Source: Phyllobacterium myrsinacearum | GTDB taxonomy: Bacteria > Pseudomonadota > Alphaproteobacteria > Rhizobiales > Rhizobiaceae | DNA length: 64,000 bases | Assembly (NCBI RefSeq): GCF_014138285.1 | Contig: NZ_JACGXN010000001.1 | Coordinates: forward strand, 248,001 to 312,000 | Direction: 5' to 3' | Shown: piece by piece, positions 35,206 through 45,500 of the stretch | How positions within the stretch are numbered: position 1 is the stretch's first letter | Layout of the letters: each line of letters starts with the position of its first letter | Position numbers and translations under genes: made by a program | Notes under the pieces: model-generated | What the model was told of the DNA's origin: nothing | Databases searched by the model: none | What the model saw: only the letters and a program-made list of their open reading frames with translations

Positions 35206-36234
35206 ATGAGCAAAATTCTTCGCATTCTTGTTCCGTTGATCGTCATCGCCGCTCTTGGCGGCGGGGCATGGTGGTATTTCAACCGGCAATCAACGGATGA
35301 CGCGCTGATGCTTTACGGCAATGTCGACCTGCGGCAGGCGTCACTTGCCTTCAACGGCTCGGAGCGTATCGCCGAAGTATCCGTCGAAGAAGGCGACATG
35401 GTGCGCAAGAGCCAGGTTCTGGCAAGGCTCGATACAAGCCGCCTTGCCCCGCAGGTGCAACAGGCGGAGGCAACTGTGGCCGCGCAGCAGGCTGCCCTGC
35501 TCCAGCTGAAAAACGGCAGCCGACCCGAGGAAATCACGCAGTCGCGCGCCAATCTGGTTTCGGCGCAGGCAGATGCGCTGAATGCCAAGGCACAGTTCGA
35601 ACGTCAGCGGGCGCTGACCGCCAGCGCCACGGCCAGCAAACAGGATCTTGATACGGCCAAGGCAGCGGCGGCGGTGGCTGATGCCAAGGTGGACGTGGCG
35701 CAGGCCGCTCTGGCGCTTGCCATCGCCGGTCCGCGTGTTGAGGAGATCAGCCAGAGCGAAGCGCAATTGCGCGGTAACGAGGCACAGCTTGCACTTGTGC
35801 GCCAGCAGCTTGCCGATGCTGAGCTGGTCGCGCCCTTTAACGGTGTTGTGCGCTCGCGGTTGATGGAACCGGGGGAGATTGCATCCCCCAGCAAACCGGT
35901 ATTTTCGCTCGCGACACGCGGCACCAAATGGGTGCGTGCCTATGTCTCCGAAACCAGTCTCGGTCATCTGCGTCCCGGCATGCGGGCAAAGATCACCACG
36001 GACAGTTTCCCCGATGCGCCGCTTGACGGCTGGGTCGGCTTCATCTCACCGGTGGCGGAATTCACGCCGAAAACCGTGGAGACCACGGACCTGCGCACCA
36101 GCCTCGTCTACGAAGTGCGCGTCTTCGTCGATGACCAGAAGGATGTGCTGCGCCTTGGCATGCCCGCCACGGTCCAGTTGCTGCCGAATGCCGAACCACA
36201 CGCAACGGCACCCGAACCGGACCCCAAACCATGA
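35206..36234 (+). CDS. HlyD-family periplasmic adaptor (YbhG-like)
   Basis: A 342-residue adaptor with one N-terminal membrane helix (about 5-25), a lipoyl-half motif (GNVDLRQASLAFNGSERIAEV), a long coiled coil (about 85-180, AEATVAAQQAALLQL...) and the second lipoyl half (DAELVAPFNGVVRSRLMEPG). It links the ABC exporter to an outer-membrane channel. It overlaps the ABC ATPase gene by 4 bases. Confidence 0.9.
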   Translation: MSKILRILVPLIVIAALGGGAWWYFNRQSTDDALMLYGNVDLRQASLAFNGSERIAEVSVEEGDMVRKSQVLARLDTSRLAPQVQQAEATVAAQQAALLQLKNGSRPEEITQSRANLVSAQADALNAKAQFERQRALTASATASKQDLDTAKAAAAVADAKVDVAQAALALAIAGPRVEEISQSEAQLRGNEAQLALVRQQLADAELVAPFNGVVRSRLMEPGEIASPSKPVFSLATRGTKWVRAYVSETSLGHLRPGMRAKITTDSFPDAPLDGWVGFISPVAEFTPKTVETTDLRTSLVYEVRVFVDDQKDVLRLGMPATVQLLPNAEPHATAPEPDPKP

Positions 36235-38000
36235 CCGGCACCGCGCCAGCCTCCCCCGTTACGGCGCGGTCCATTCACAAGACGTTCCACCGTGATACGG
36301 GCGAGACGGTCAAGGCACTGGATGATGTCGCGTTCGAAGCGCGCCATGGGACAGTCACCGCCCTTGTCGGACCTGACGGCGCGGGCAAGACCACGATTCT
36401 GCGGCTGATTGCCGGGCTGATGGCAGCGGAGAGCGGCGATCTCGATGTGCTTGGCATCGATGTTGCAGCTGATCCGCAGGCGGTGCAGAACCGCATCGGC
36501 TACATGCCGCAAAAATTCGGTCTCTACGAGGATTTAAGCGTCCAACAGAATCTCGATCTCTATGCGGACCTGCATGGGATTCCCCCGGAACAGCGCAAGG
36601 AGATTTATCCTCGGCTGATGGAAATGACCAATCTTGGCCGTTTCACCGAACGGCTGGCGGGAAAGCTGTCCGGCGGCATGAAGCAGAAGCTTGGTCTTGC
36701 CTGCACGCTGGTGCGTTCGCCGGAGCTGTTGCTGCTCGACGAGCCGACCGTCGGCGTCGACCCGCTGTCGCGGCGGGAATTGTGGGAAATCGTGCTGAAA
36801 CTGGTGCGTGAAGACGGCCTGACAGTCATTGTCAGCACCTCCTATCTCGACGAGGCCGAGTTTTGCGACCATGCGGTCGTCATGCATCTGGGCAAGATAT
36901 TGGCGCAGGGCAAGCCTGAAGACATTACCGCCCATGCCAAGGACAATGTGTTCATTGCCACGCCGCAGGACGGCATGAGCGCCCGCTCTCTGCAGGCGCG
37001 GCTTTTCCGCCATGAAGGCATGGTGGATGCGGTACCGGAAGCGGGTAAGGTGCGTGTCGTGCGACAGCCTGGTTCCAAGGGCAAACTCAGCATTGACGGC
37101 AAATCCGTGGCGCTGACCGCAACGCCGCCACGCTTCGAGGACGGCTTCATGGTGCTGTTCAGCGCCGTGGCTGGCGAAGGCCATTCCAGCAGCCTTGAGT
37201 TGAAGCGTGCCGACGTCGCACGGAAGGATGAGATTTCCGTCGAGGTGCATGATCTCGTGCGCATGTTCGGTGATTTTGCTGCGGTCAACCATGTCAGCTT
37301 TCAGGTGAAACGCGGCGAAATCTACGGGCTGCTCGGCCCGAACGGCGCGGGCAAGAGCACGACATTCCGCATGCTGTGCGGGCTGATACCTGCAACCAGC
37401 GGAACATTGCGGGTCGCAGGAGCGGATTTACGCACGGCACGGGCGGAAGCGCGGCAGAATCTCGGTTATGTCGCGCAGAAGTTTTCGCTCTACGGCGATC
37501 TCTCCGTGGACGAGAATCTGGATTTCTTCGCCAGCGCCTATGGCCTGCGCGGTGCGAAGAAGCGCGAGCGCATCGCGTGGTCGAAGGACCAGTTCGAACT
37601 GGGTGAACTCGCAACGCTGCCGAGCGGACAGCTGCCCGGCGGGTTCAAACAGCGCCTCGCCATGGCGGCCGCCCTGCTGCACGAACCCGACATCCTGTTC
37701 CTCGATGAGGCAACCAGCGGCGCAGATCCCCTCGCCCGGCGCGAATTCTGGGGACGCATCACCGCGCTGTCGGAACAGGGCGTGACTGTCATCGTTACCA
37801 CCCACTTCATGGAAGAAGCGGAATATTGCGACCGGATCATGATCATGGATGCCGGGCGCAATCTCGCCGAGGGAACGCCCGCCGACATACGCGGCCACGC
37901 CAAACCGAAGGACGGGCGCGAGCCAAACATGGAAGATGCGTTCATCGCCATTGTCGAAGAATCCCGCAGCGCTGCTGCAGCCGAAGGCAAGGCGGCATGA
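36231..38000 (+). CDS. ybhF: Double ABC ATP-binding protein (YbhF-like)
   Basis: A 589-residue protein carrying two fused ATPase domains. First half: Walker A GPDGAGKTT (47-55), signature LSGGMKQKLGLA, Walker B LLLLDEPTVG. Second half: Walker A GPNGAGKST, signature LPGGFKQRLAMA (Pro where Ser is usual), Walker B ILFLDEATSG. This is the YbhF architecture. It is coupled (ATGA overlap) to the permease genes that follow. Confidence 0.93.
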   Translation: MTGTAPASPVTARSIHKTFHRDTGETVKALDDVAFEARHGTVTALVGPDGAGKTTILRLIAGLMAAESGDLDVLGIDVAADPQAVQNRIGYMPQKFGLYEDLSVQQNLDLYADLHGIPPEQRKEIYPRLMEMTNLGRFTERLAGKLSGGMKQKLGLACTLVRSPELLLLDEPTVGVDPLSRRELWEIVLKLVREDGLTVIVSTSYLDEAEFCDHAVVMHLGKILAQGKPEDITAHAKDNVFIATPQDGMSARSLQARLFRHEGMVDAVPEAGKVRVVRQPGSKGKLSIDGKSVALTATPPRFEDGFMVLFSAVAGEGHSSSLELKRADVARKDEISVEVHDLVRMFGDFAAVNHVSFQVKRGEIYGLLGPNGAGKSTTFRMLCGLIPATSGTLRVAGADLRTARAEARQNLGYVAQKFSLYGDLSVDENLDFFASAYGLRGAKKRERIAWSKDQFELGELATLPSGQLPGGFKQRLAMAAALLHEPDILFLDEATSGADPLARREFWGRITALSEQGVTVIVTTHFMEEAEYCDRIMIMDAGRNLAEGTPADIRGHAKPKDGREPNMEDAFIAIVEESRSAAAAEGKAA

Positions 38001-39142
38001 GCGCCCCCGCTCCAGCGCAGCATTATGGCAGCCTGCGGCGCATCCTCGCGCTGGTCCGCAAGGAATCATGGCAAGTGATCCGCGATCCCAGCAGCATCGC
38101 CGTCGGCATCATCATGCCGATGATGCTGCTGATCCTGTTTGGCTATGGCCTGTCATTCGATCTGAAGAACCTGCCGCTCGCCCTTGTGATGGAAGAGAAT
38201 TCGGCGGAAGCACTCGGTGCCGTGTCGGGCTTCGAGCTTTCCGAGTATTTCCAGACCTATCCGGTGAAAACCATGGCGGAGGCCGAACGGCTTCTCAAAG
38301 ACAAGACCGTCAGCGGCATCGTGCGTATTCCGCCGCAATTTGCCCGAGACGTTGCGCTGGGCAATGGCGACATCCAGATTGTCGTCAACGGCACCGATGC
38401 CAACACGGCGCGCATCTCACTGGCCTATGCGCAAGGCGCCGTTGCAACATGGCTGGCGCGGAAAGCTGCCGAGGGCAAGATTGTCGGCAGCGGCGCTTCG
38501 GTGGACATGCAGACGCGGCTCTGGTTCAACGAAGCCAATGAAAGCAGCTATTTTCTTGTGCCCGGCCTGATCGTGCTTGTCATGACACTGATCGGGGCCC
38601 TGCTTACGGCCCTCGTCATGGCGCGGGAATGGGAACGCGGCACATTCGAAGCGCTTTTTGTGACCCCCGTACGGCCGGTTGAAATCCTGCTGGGCAAGGT
38701 CATTCCCTATTTCGTCCTGGGGATGCTCGGGCTGGCATTGTCAGTTATCGGCAGCCAGATCCTGTTTCACGTCCCCCTGCGCGGCTCGCTGTGGATACTC
38801 GTCATCGTCTCGATGCTGTATCTGATCGTCGCCCTCGGCATCGGCCTGCTGATTTCATCGGTCACAAAGAGCCAGTTTGTTGCCAGCCAGATCACCCTCG
38901 TTGTCACGTTCCTTCCGGCAATGATGTTGTCCGGCTTCATGTTCGACATTCGCAGCATGCCGCTCATCATCCAGTTCATCACCTATATTTTTCCCGGCCG
39001 CTATTTCGTCAGCGTCCTCCAGACCCTGTTTCTCGCAGGCGATATCTGGGGCGTAATCCTGCCCAATGCAGCCGTGCTTGCGGTCATGGCCGCAGTGCTG
39101 ATGGCAGCGTCCGTGCGGGCAACCCGCAAGAAACTCGGATGA
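37997..39142 (+). CDS. ybhS: ABC-2 type permease (YbhS-like)
   Basis: A 381-residue membrane protein of the ABC-2 family: an N-terminal helix (IAVGIIMPMMLLILFGYGLSF), a large periplasmic domain (about 60-180) and a C-terminal block of five helices including ALLTALVMAREWERGTFEALFVTP. The start overlaps the ybhF stop (ATGA). A long open frame upstream in the same frame is a shadow of ybhF. It should pair with the next gene to form a heterodimeric permease. Confidence 0.92.
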   Translation: MSAPAPAQHYGSLRRILALVRKESWQVIRDPSSIAVGIIMPMMLLILFGYGLSFDLKNLPLALVMEENSAEALGAVSGFELSEYFQTYPVKTMAEAERLLKDKTVSGIVRIPPQFARDVALGNGDIQIVVNGTDANTARISLAYAQGAVATWLARKAAEGKIVGSGASVDMQTRLWFNEANESSYFLVPGLIVLVMTLIGALLTALVMAREWERGTFEALFVTPVRPVEILLGKVIPYFVLGMLGLALSVIGSQILFHVPLRGSLWILVIVSMLYLIVALGIGLLISSVTKSQFVASQITLVVTFLPAMMLSGFMFDIRSMPLIIQFITYIFPGRYFVSVLQTLFLAGDIWGVILPNAAVLAVMAAVLMAASVRATRKKLG

Positions 39143-39149
39143 GGCAAGC

Positions 39150-40271
39150 ATGATTCAGTCCCTCTTCCGCATCATTGCCCTCATCCGCAAGGAATTGCTG
39201 GCAATGCTGAAAGACCCCAAAAGCCGCATCGTGCTGGTTCTGCCGCCGATCCTGCAATGCCTGATCTTCGGCTATGCCGCGAGTTACGACCTCAACAATG
39301 TACCCTATGCCCTTCTCGATCATGACCACAGCGCTGCTTCCATTGCGCTTGCCGCCAAGCTCGATGGTTCGGGAACATTCAGCCGTATCGCCACCCTGCA
39401 ACGGACGAGCGATATTGCCGCCTACATCAACAACAAGCGCGTGCTGCTGGTGCTGGTCATCGACCAGGATTTCGAGAAGAACCTGATGGCGGGCATGCCG
39501 GCCAAATTGCAGGTGATTGCCGACGGTCGCAACTCCAACACCGCCGGCACCGCGCAAGGGTATGTGAGCGCGATTGTTACGGATTTTACCACCCGCTGGC
39601 GTGAGGAACATGGCCAGACAGCCAACGCCGGGATAAAGGTAACCACTCGCGCCTGGTACAATCCAAGCCTCGAGACGCGCTGGAACATGATCCCGTCGCT
39701 GATCGGGACCATCACTATGATGATGACAATGATGCTGACAGCCATGTCCGTGGCGCGGGAGAGAGAAGCGGGAACGCTGGACCAGTTACTGGTCACGCCC
39801 TTCCGCCCATCGGAAATCATGGTGGGCAAGGCGCTGCCGTCAATGATGGTGGGAACGACACAGGCCACCCTGATCCTGCTGGTTGCGCAGCTGTGGTTCC
39901 AGATCCCCTTCGCCGGTTCCTACCTTATTCTCTATATGGGGCTGATCCTGTTTCTGGCCGCGGCTGTGGGTATCGGGCTTTTCCTGTCGTCTCTGGCCGC
40001 AAACATGCAGCAGGCGATGATCTTTTCCTTCGTGCTCTTGATGCCGTTCATGCTTCTCTCGGGCCTGACAGCGCCAATCGGCAACATGCCGGATATCCTG
40101 CAATATCTGACGCTGATCAATCCTTTGCGCTATGCCATCAGCATTACGCATCAGGTCTATCTGGAAGGTGCAGGTATAAGGCAGCTCTTGCCCGAAATGC
40201 TGGCGCTTATCGCCATCTCGGCGGTGACGCTGCCGGTGTCATCGTGGCTGTTCCGCCATAGGCTGGTGTGA
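39150..40271 (+). CDS. ybhR: ABC-2 type permease (YbhR-like)
   Basis: A 373-residue ABC-2 permease with the same layout as the preceding one: N-terminal helix, periplasmic domain, and C-terminal helices with TAMSVAREREAGTLDQLLVTPFRPSEI. It is 7 bases after ybhS and is the last gene of the efflux operon. A repeat doublet starts about 28 bases past its stop. The substrate of this exporter class includes cationic drugs; not shown here. Confidence 0.92.
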   Translation: MIQSLFRIIALIRKELLAMLKDPKSRIVLVLPPILQCLIFGYAASYDLNNVPYALLDHDHSAASIALAAKLDGSGTFSRIATLQRTSDIAAYINNKRVLLVLVIDQDFEKNLMAGMPAKLQVIADGRNSNTAGTAQGYVSAIVTDFTTRWREEHGQTANAGIKVTTRAWYNPSLETRWNMIPSLIGTITMMMTMMLTAMSVAREREAGTLDQLLVTPFRPSEIMVGKALPSMMVGTTQATLILLVAQLWFQIPFAGSYLILYMGLILFLAAAVGIGLFLSSLAANMQQAMIFSFVLLMPFMLLSGLTAPIGNMPDILQYLTLINPLRYAISITHQVYLEGAGIRQLLPEMLALIAISAVTLPVSSWLFRHRLV

Positions 40272-40298
40272 AAAATGCTGCAAGAATTTGAGTGCGTG

Positions 40299-40460
40299 GT
40301 TCGTGGTTCGACAAGCTCACCATGACGGAGAGTGGTGCTGTAGGGCTAATCGGCGATATTGCTGTACAAGCAAGTTGACGCAATCTAGCTTTCTGCAATC
40401 TTCAATCGCGTGATGGAGAGCAAACACTCTCCCTCATGGTGAGCTTGTCGAACCACGAAC
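40299..40460. repeat. Paired inverted intergenic repeat (complete doublet)
   Basis: Left arm 40299-40334 and right arm 40425-40460 are 36-base inverted copies with one mismatch (GTTCGTGGTTCGACAAGCTC...). A 90-base spacer carries TAGCTTTCTGCAA (40386-40398), also seen at 60812. It lies between the convergent ybhR and TetR genes. A transcript could fold into a very stable stem, so it may end transcription from both sides, like the BIME/REP elements of other bacteria. Confidence 0.85.
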
Positions 40461-40490
40461 CAAAGAGAGTGCAAATCTTCCGTGATCAGA

Positions 40491-41072
40491 TCAGTTCGGC
40501 CAGGAACGCATGGCGATATCGATGAGCCTGTAAAGGTCACCACGCTCGGTTCCGCTCGATGCCTGCACCGCAGTACCCTGGGAAATTGTCATGATGAAGC
40601 GGGCGAGATCTTCCGGATCACACTCGGTTTTCAGATCCCCATCACGCTTGGCCCGGGCAAAACGGCGCGCAAGGGCTTTTTGGCCCACATTGCGTTTTTC
40701 GATAATGGTTTTCTGGATCGCGGCAGCGGCATCACTGCAACCCATGGCCGCATTAATTCCCATGCACCCTGAGGGATTGCAATCGCAGGTCTGGGCATCG
40801 GCAAAGCCGTGCAGAATATCCATTGCAACAGTGCGCGCGTCGGGCTGCTCCAATGCTCTCCAGAAGAAGGCCATGTAATTCTGCTCATAGCGCTCAAGCG
40901 CCATGCGAAACAGTTCTTCCTTGTTGCCGAAAGCGCCGTAGAGACTTGGCTTGGTAATGCCCATGCCGTCCGTCAGATCAGTGATGGATGTGCCCTCGTA
41001 GCCCTTGCGCCAAAAAAGCTCGAGCGCAGTCTGCAGTGCCTCATCGGCATCAAATTCCCTCGGCCGTCCCAT
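40491..41072 (-). CDS. TetR/AcrR repressor of the RND pump
   Basis: A 193-residue TetR regulator. HTH within residues 1-50 (MGRPREFDADEALQTALELFW...ITDLTDGMGITKPSLYGAFGNKE), then a ligand domain with a cysteine cluster (TCDCNPSGCMG). The ATG at 41072 follows GGGAG; a TTG two codons earlier is less likely. It is divergent from the pump, and two inverted repeats of the classic TetR operator type lie between them, so it likely represses both. Confidence 0.9.
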   Translation of the reverse strand: MGRPREFDADEALQTALELFWRKGYEGTSITDLTDGMGITKPSLYGAFGNKEELFRMALERYEQNYMAFFWRALEQPDARTVAMDILHGFADAQTCDCNPSGCMGINAAMGCSDAAAAIQKTIIEKRNVGQKALARRFARAKRDGDLKTECDPEDLARFIMTISQGTAVQASSGTERGDLYRLIDIAMRSWPN

Positions 41073-41095
41073 GGACAAGACTCCCTAGAAGAAAT

Positions 41096-41109
41096 ATACC
41101 GCTCGGTAT
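41096..41109. promoter_or_regulatory. TetR operator, first copy
   Basis: The 14-base dyad ATACCGCTCGGTAT (perfect but for the two central bases) lies 24 bases upstream of the TetR start. Confidence 0.75.
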
Positions 41110-41154
41110 AAAATCCAATTGACAGCCGCTGTACCGCAGCCTTATATGTGTTTT

Positions 41155-41168
41155 ATACCGATCGGTAT
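41155..41168. promoter_or_regulatory. TetR operator, second copy
   Basis: ATACCGATCGGTAT, a perfect palindrome, 59 bases (centre to centre) from the first and about 72 bases upstream of the adaptor gene. The pair suggests separate repression of the two divergent promoters. Confidence 0.78.
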
Positions 41169-41239
41169 CGATCGTCAATGATCGAATCTCGTTTAGCCAC
41201 TCCCAATGGCGATACAACTTTCAAAGCAGGATGACCACG

Positions 41240-42463
41240 ATGTCAATCAGCACTTATAGAAGATCACTCTATGTCGGCGGCTTTATTGTGGCGCTGGCAG
41301 CTGCAGGTTCCACCCAACTGTTCGATCTCGGCAAAAGCCATGCGGAAACGAGCAAGCAGCAGGCCGCCCCGGCCGCCACGCCGGTATCCGTTGCCGTCGT
41401 GCAGCCAAAGCTCATCACCCAGTGGAGTGAATTCTCCGGGCGTCTCGAAGCCATTGATCATGTGGAACTGCGCTCGCGCGTCTCCGGCGCTATCCAGTCG
41501 GTTGCATTCAAGGAAGGCGCTCTGGTCAAACAGGGCGATCTCCTCGTCAAGATCGACCCGGCAACGTATGAAGCCGAAGTTGCACGCGCCAAGGCTGCCG
41601 TCAGCGCCGCCGAGTCGAAGCTGTCCTTTGCCAAGAACGAGCTGGAACGCGGCAAGCGCCTCATCGATTCGCGCACTGTTTCCCAGAGCGACTACGATCA
41701 GCGCATCAATGTCCAGAGCGGCGCAATTGCCGACCTTGAAGCGGCACAGGCAAGCCTCAAGACTGCCATGCTCAACCTCGACTACACGGAAATCCGCGCG
41801 CCCATCAGCGGCCGTGTCGGCCGTATTGAAATCACAGCCGGGAACCTGATCGCTTCTGGTCCAAGTTCACCGCTCCTGACGACGATTGTCTCGATCAGTC
41901 CGATCTATGGCAGCTTCGAAGCCAATGAGAACACTGTGGCGCAGGCGCTCGCAGATCTCCCGGAGGGCCTGAACAGCCGCGATTTCTCGGATCAAATTCC
42001 CGTGGTGATGGACGTTTACGGCCAGACCGGCGTGAAGGGCAAGCTGCAGCTGATCAACAACAGCGTCGATGCTGCCAGCGGCACGGTCAAGGTGCGCGCG
42101 GTGTTTGACAACACGGACGGCAAGTTGATGCCGGGCCAGTTTGCCAAGCTGCGCATGGGTACAGCCAATGAAAAGCAGGAGTTGCTTGTCGATGAAAAGG
42201 CGGTTGGCACCGACCAGAGCAAGAAGTTCGTCATGGTGGTCAACGACAAGAACATCGTTGAATACCGCGAGATCTCGCTCGGTGCACCCGCAGAGGGACT
42301 GCGCATTGTCACCAGCGGTCTGCAGCCCGACGAAAAGATCGTCGTCAATGGCCTGCAGCGCATTCGACCCGGTTCGCTCGTCGCCCCCGAAATGGTCGCC
42401 ATGGGCGCTGCAGCACACAATTTGCAGGCTCTGGCAACCGACCCGGCCAAGACACAACAGTAA
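41240..42463 (+). CDS. RND efflux periplasmic adaptor
   Basis: A 407-residue membrane-fusion protein of the AcrA/MexE family. An N-terminal hydrophobic segment (about 10-30) leads to lipoyl halves (HVELRSRVSGAIQSVAFKEG and DYTEIRAPISGRVGRIEIT), a helical hairpin (about 95-165) and the beta-barrel domain. No lipobox cysteine, so it is anchored by the hydrophobic start, not by lipid. The ATG at 41240 has an AGGA at good distance; 41231 is an alternative. It begins a two-gene operon. Confidence 0.92.
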   Translation: MSISTYRRSLYVGGFIVALAAAGSTQLFDLGKSHAETSKQQAAPAATPVSVAVVQPKLITQWSEFSGRLEAIDHVELRSRVSGAIQSVAFKEGALVKQGDLLVKIDPATYEAEVARAKAAVSAAESKLSFAKNELERGKRLIDSRTVSQSDYDQRINVQSGAIADLEAAQASLKTAMLNLDYTEIRAPISGRVGRIEITAGNLIASGPSSPLLTTIVSISPIYGSFEANENTVAQALADLPEGLNSRDFSDQIPVVMDVYGQTGVKGKLQLINNSVDAASGTVKVRAVFDNTDGKLMPGQFAKLRMGTANEKQELLVDEKAVGTDQSKKFVMVVNDKNIVEYREISLGAPAEGLRIVTSGLQPDEKIVVNGLQRIRPGSLVAPEMVAMGAAAHNLQALATDPAKTQQ

Positions 42464-42501
42464 TCGCATAGAAGCCCCGCAACGGGCAGGCGGATAGTGA
42501 T

Positions 42502-45500
42502 ATGAATATCTCCAATTTCTTCATCGACCGCCCGGTCTTCGCGGGCGTTCTTTCTTTCGTGATTTTCCTCGGAGGCTTGATCGCCCTGACGGCAATGCCG
42601 GTTTCGGAATATCCGGATGTTGTGCCGCCATCCATTGTGGTGCGCGCGCAATATCCGGGTGCCAACCCGAAGGTTATTGCCGAAACGGTAGCAACACCGA
42701 TGGAAGAATCCATCAATGGCGTCGAAGGCATGCTCTACATGGGCAGCCAGGCAACCTCGGATGGCCAGCTGACACTGACTGTGACCTTCGCCCTCGGCAC
42801 CGATCCGGACAAGGCTCAACAGCTCGTGCAGAACCGCGTTTCGCAGGCGGAGCCGCGACTGCCGGAAGAAGTGCGCAGTCTCGGCATCACGACGGTGAAA
42901 AGCTCACCGGACCTGATGCTGGTGGTCAACCTGATTTCGCCCAATGACCGCTACGACATCACCTATCTGCGCAATTATGCGCTGATCAACATCAAGGACC
43001 GGCTCGCCCGCATCGATGGTGTCGGCGATGTCCAGCTGTTTGGTTCGGGCGACTATTCCATGCGCATCTGGCTCGATCCGCAAAAGACAGCGGAACTTGG
43101 CCTTTCCGCAACCGACGTACTCAGTGAAATACGTGCGCAGAACGTTCAGGCAGCGGCTGGCACCATCGGTGCCTCCCCCAATGAGAACGACGTCAATCTG
43201 CAATTGTCGGTGAATGCACAAGGCCGGCTCGCAACTGAAGAAGAGTTCGGCCAGATCATTGTCAAGACGGCCCCGAACGGCGCCATCACGCATCTGCGCG
43301 ACATTGCGCGTATTGAACTGGGCTCTGCGCAATATTCACTGCGCTCGCTGCTCGACAACAAGTCGGCTGTGGCCGTTCCCGTCTTCCAGGCTCCGGGCTC
43401 CAACGCTATCCAGATCGCCGATCAGGTGCGTGCCGCCATGGAAGAAGCCAAGCTGACCATGCCGGAAGGTGTCGACTACCGCATCGTCTACGATACGACT
43501 CAGTTCGTGCGCGCTTCCATCGAGGCGGTGGTGCACACGCTGCTTGAAGCCGTTCTGCTGGTGGTTCTCGTGGTCATTCTGTTCCTGCAGACATGGCGCG
43601 CTTCGATCATTCCATTGATCGCGGTTCCCATCTCCATTGTCGGCACATTTGCCGTGATGCACCTCTTCGGCTTCTCCATCAATGCGCTGAGCCTGTTCGG
43701 CCTTGTTCTGGCCATCGGCATCGTCGTCGACGACGCGATCGTGGTGGTGGAAAACGTCGAGCGCAACATCGAAAACGGGCTGGCGCCACGACAGGCGACC
43801 ATACAGGCCATGCGCGAGGTGTCGGGCCCGATTATCGCGATCGCACTGGTGCTCGTCGCCGTGTTCGTGCCTTTGGCCTTTATCAGCGGTCTGACTGGGC
43901 AGTTCTATCGCCAGTTTGCGCTGACGATTGCGATTTCCACCGTCATTTCCGCCTTTAACTCGCTGACCCTGTCGCCTGCCCTGGCCGCCCTGCTGCTCAA
44001 GGGACATGACGAGCCGAAGGATGCATTGACACGGTTCATGGACAAGACACTTGGCTGGCTGTTCCGGGGCTTCAACGCGGTGTTCACCCGCGGCGCCAAC
44101 GGCTACAGCAAGGGTGTTCGCGGGGTCATCTCGCGCAAGACGGTTATGATGGGCATCTATATCGTGCTCATCGGTGCAACTGCCTTCATGTTCAAGAGTG
44201 TCCCCGGCGGGTTCGTGCCGCCGCAGGACAAGCAGTATCTTGTGGGCTTCACCCAGCTGCCGGATGGCGCGACGCTTGACCGGACGGAAACCGTGGTTCG
44301 CCGTATCGGTGACATGGCGCTGTCGATACCAGGTGTGGAAAGCACGATTGCCTTCCCCGGCCTGTCGATCAGCGGGTTTACCAACAGCTCGAACGCCGGT
44401 GTGGTTTTCGTTTCGCTGAAGCCTTTCGAAGAACGGAAAACGCCTGAATTGAGCGCTGGCGCCATCGCCATGCAACTCAATCAGAAATTGGCCGGTATCC
44501 AGGAATCGTTCAGCGCCGTGTTCCCGCCGCCCCCGGTACAGGGCCTTGGCTCGATCGGTGGTTTCAAACTGCAGATCGAAGATCGTAATGGTCTTGGCTA
44601 TCAGGCCCTGGACGAGGCAACCAAGGGTTTCCTTGCCAAGGCGGCGACTGCACCGGAGCTGACGGGTCTTTTCACCAGCTATCAGATCAACGTGCCGCAG
44701 CTTTACGCCGATGTGGACCGTGCCAAGGCACGCCAGCTCAACGTTTCGCTGCCGGAGATCTTCAATACGCTGCAGATCTATCTGGGGTCCGTCTACGTCA
44801 ACGACTTCAACAAGTTCGGGCGCACCTATTCCGTCCGGATGCAGGCGGAGTCGAATTTCAGGGCCAAGGCCGAGGATATCGGCGATCTGAAGGTTCGTTC
44901 GGGCTCGGGTGAAATGATTCCCCTGTCGGCTCTCGTCAAGGTGACCACGACAGCCGGGCCGGATCGCGCCCAGCGTTACAACGGCTTCCTCGCTGCCGAT
45001 GTGAACGGCAATGCCGCCCCCGGCTTTTCTTCCGGTCAGGCACGTGCTGCCGTGGAGAAGATCGCCGCCGAAACCCTGCCAGCCGGAATAGGCTTTGAAT
45101 GGACAGAACTGACCTATCAGGAGATCATTGCCGGCAATTCCGCCTATCTGATTTTCCCGCTGTCGATCCTGCTGGTGTTCCTTGTTTTGTCGGCCCAGTA
45201 TGAAAGTCTGTCCCTGCCGCTGTCGATCATCATGATTGTTCCGCTTGGTCTGCTGGCCGCCCTCTTTGGTGTCTGGCTGACCGCGGGTGATAACAACGTC
45301 TTCACGCAGATCGGGCTGATCGTGCTGGTGGGTCTCTCCGCAAAGAATGCGATTCTGATTGTCGAGTTTGCGCGAGAACTGGAGTTCACCGGAACAACAC
45401 CGTTCAAAGCCGTGATCGAGGCAAGCCGCCTGCGGTTGCGTCCGATCCTGATGACATCCCTTGCCTTCATCATGGGTGTCGTCCCGCTTGTCACGTCGAC

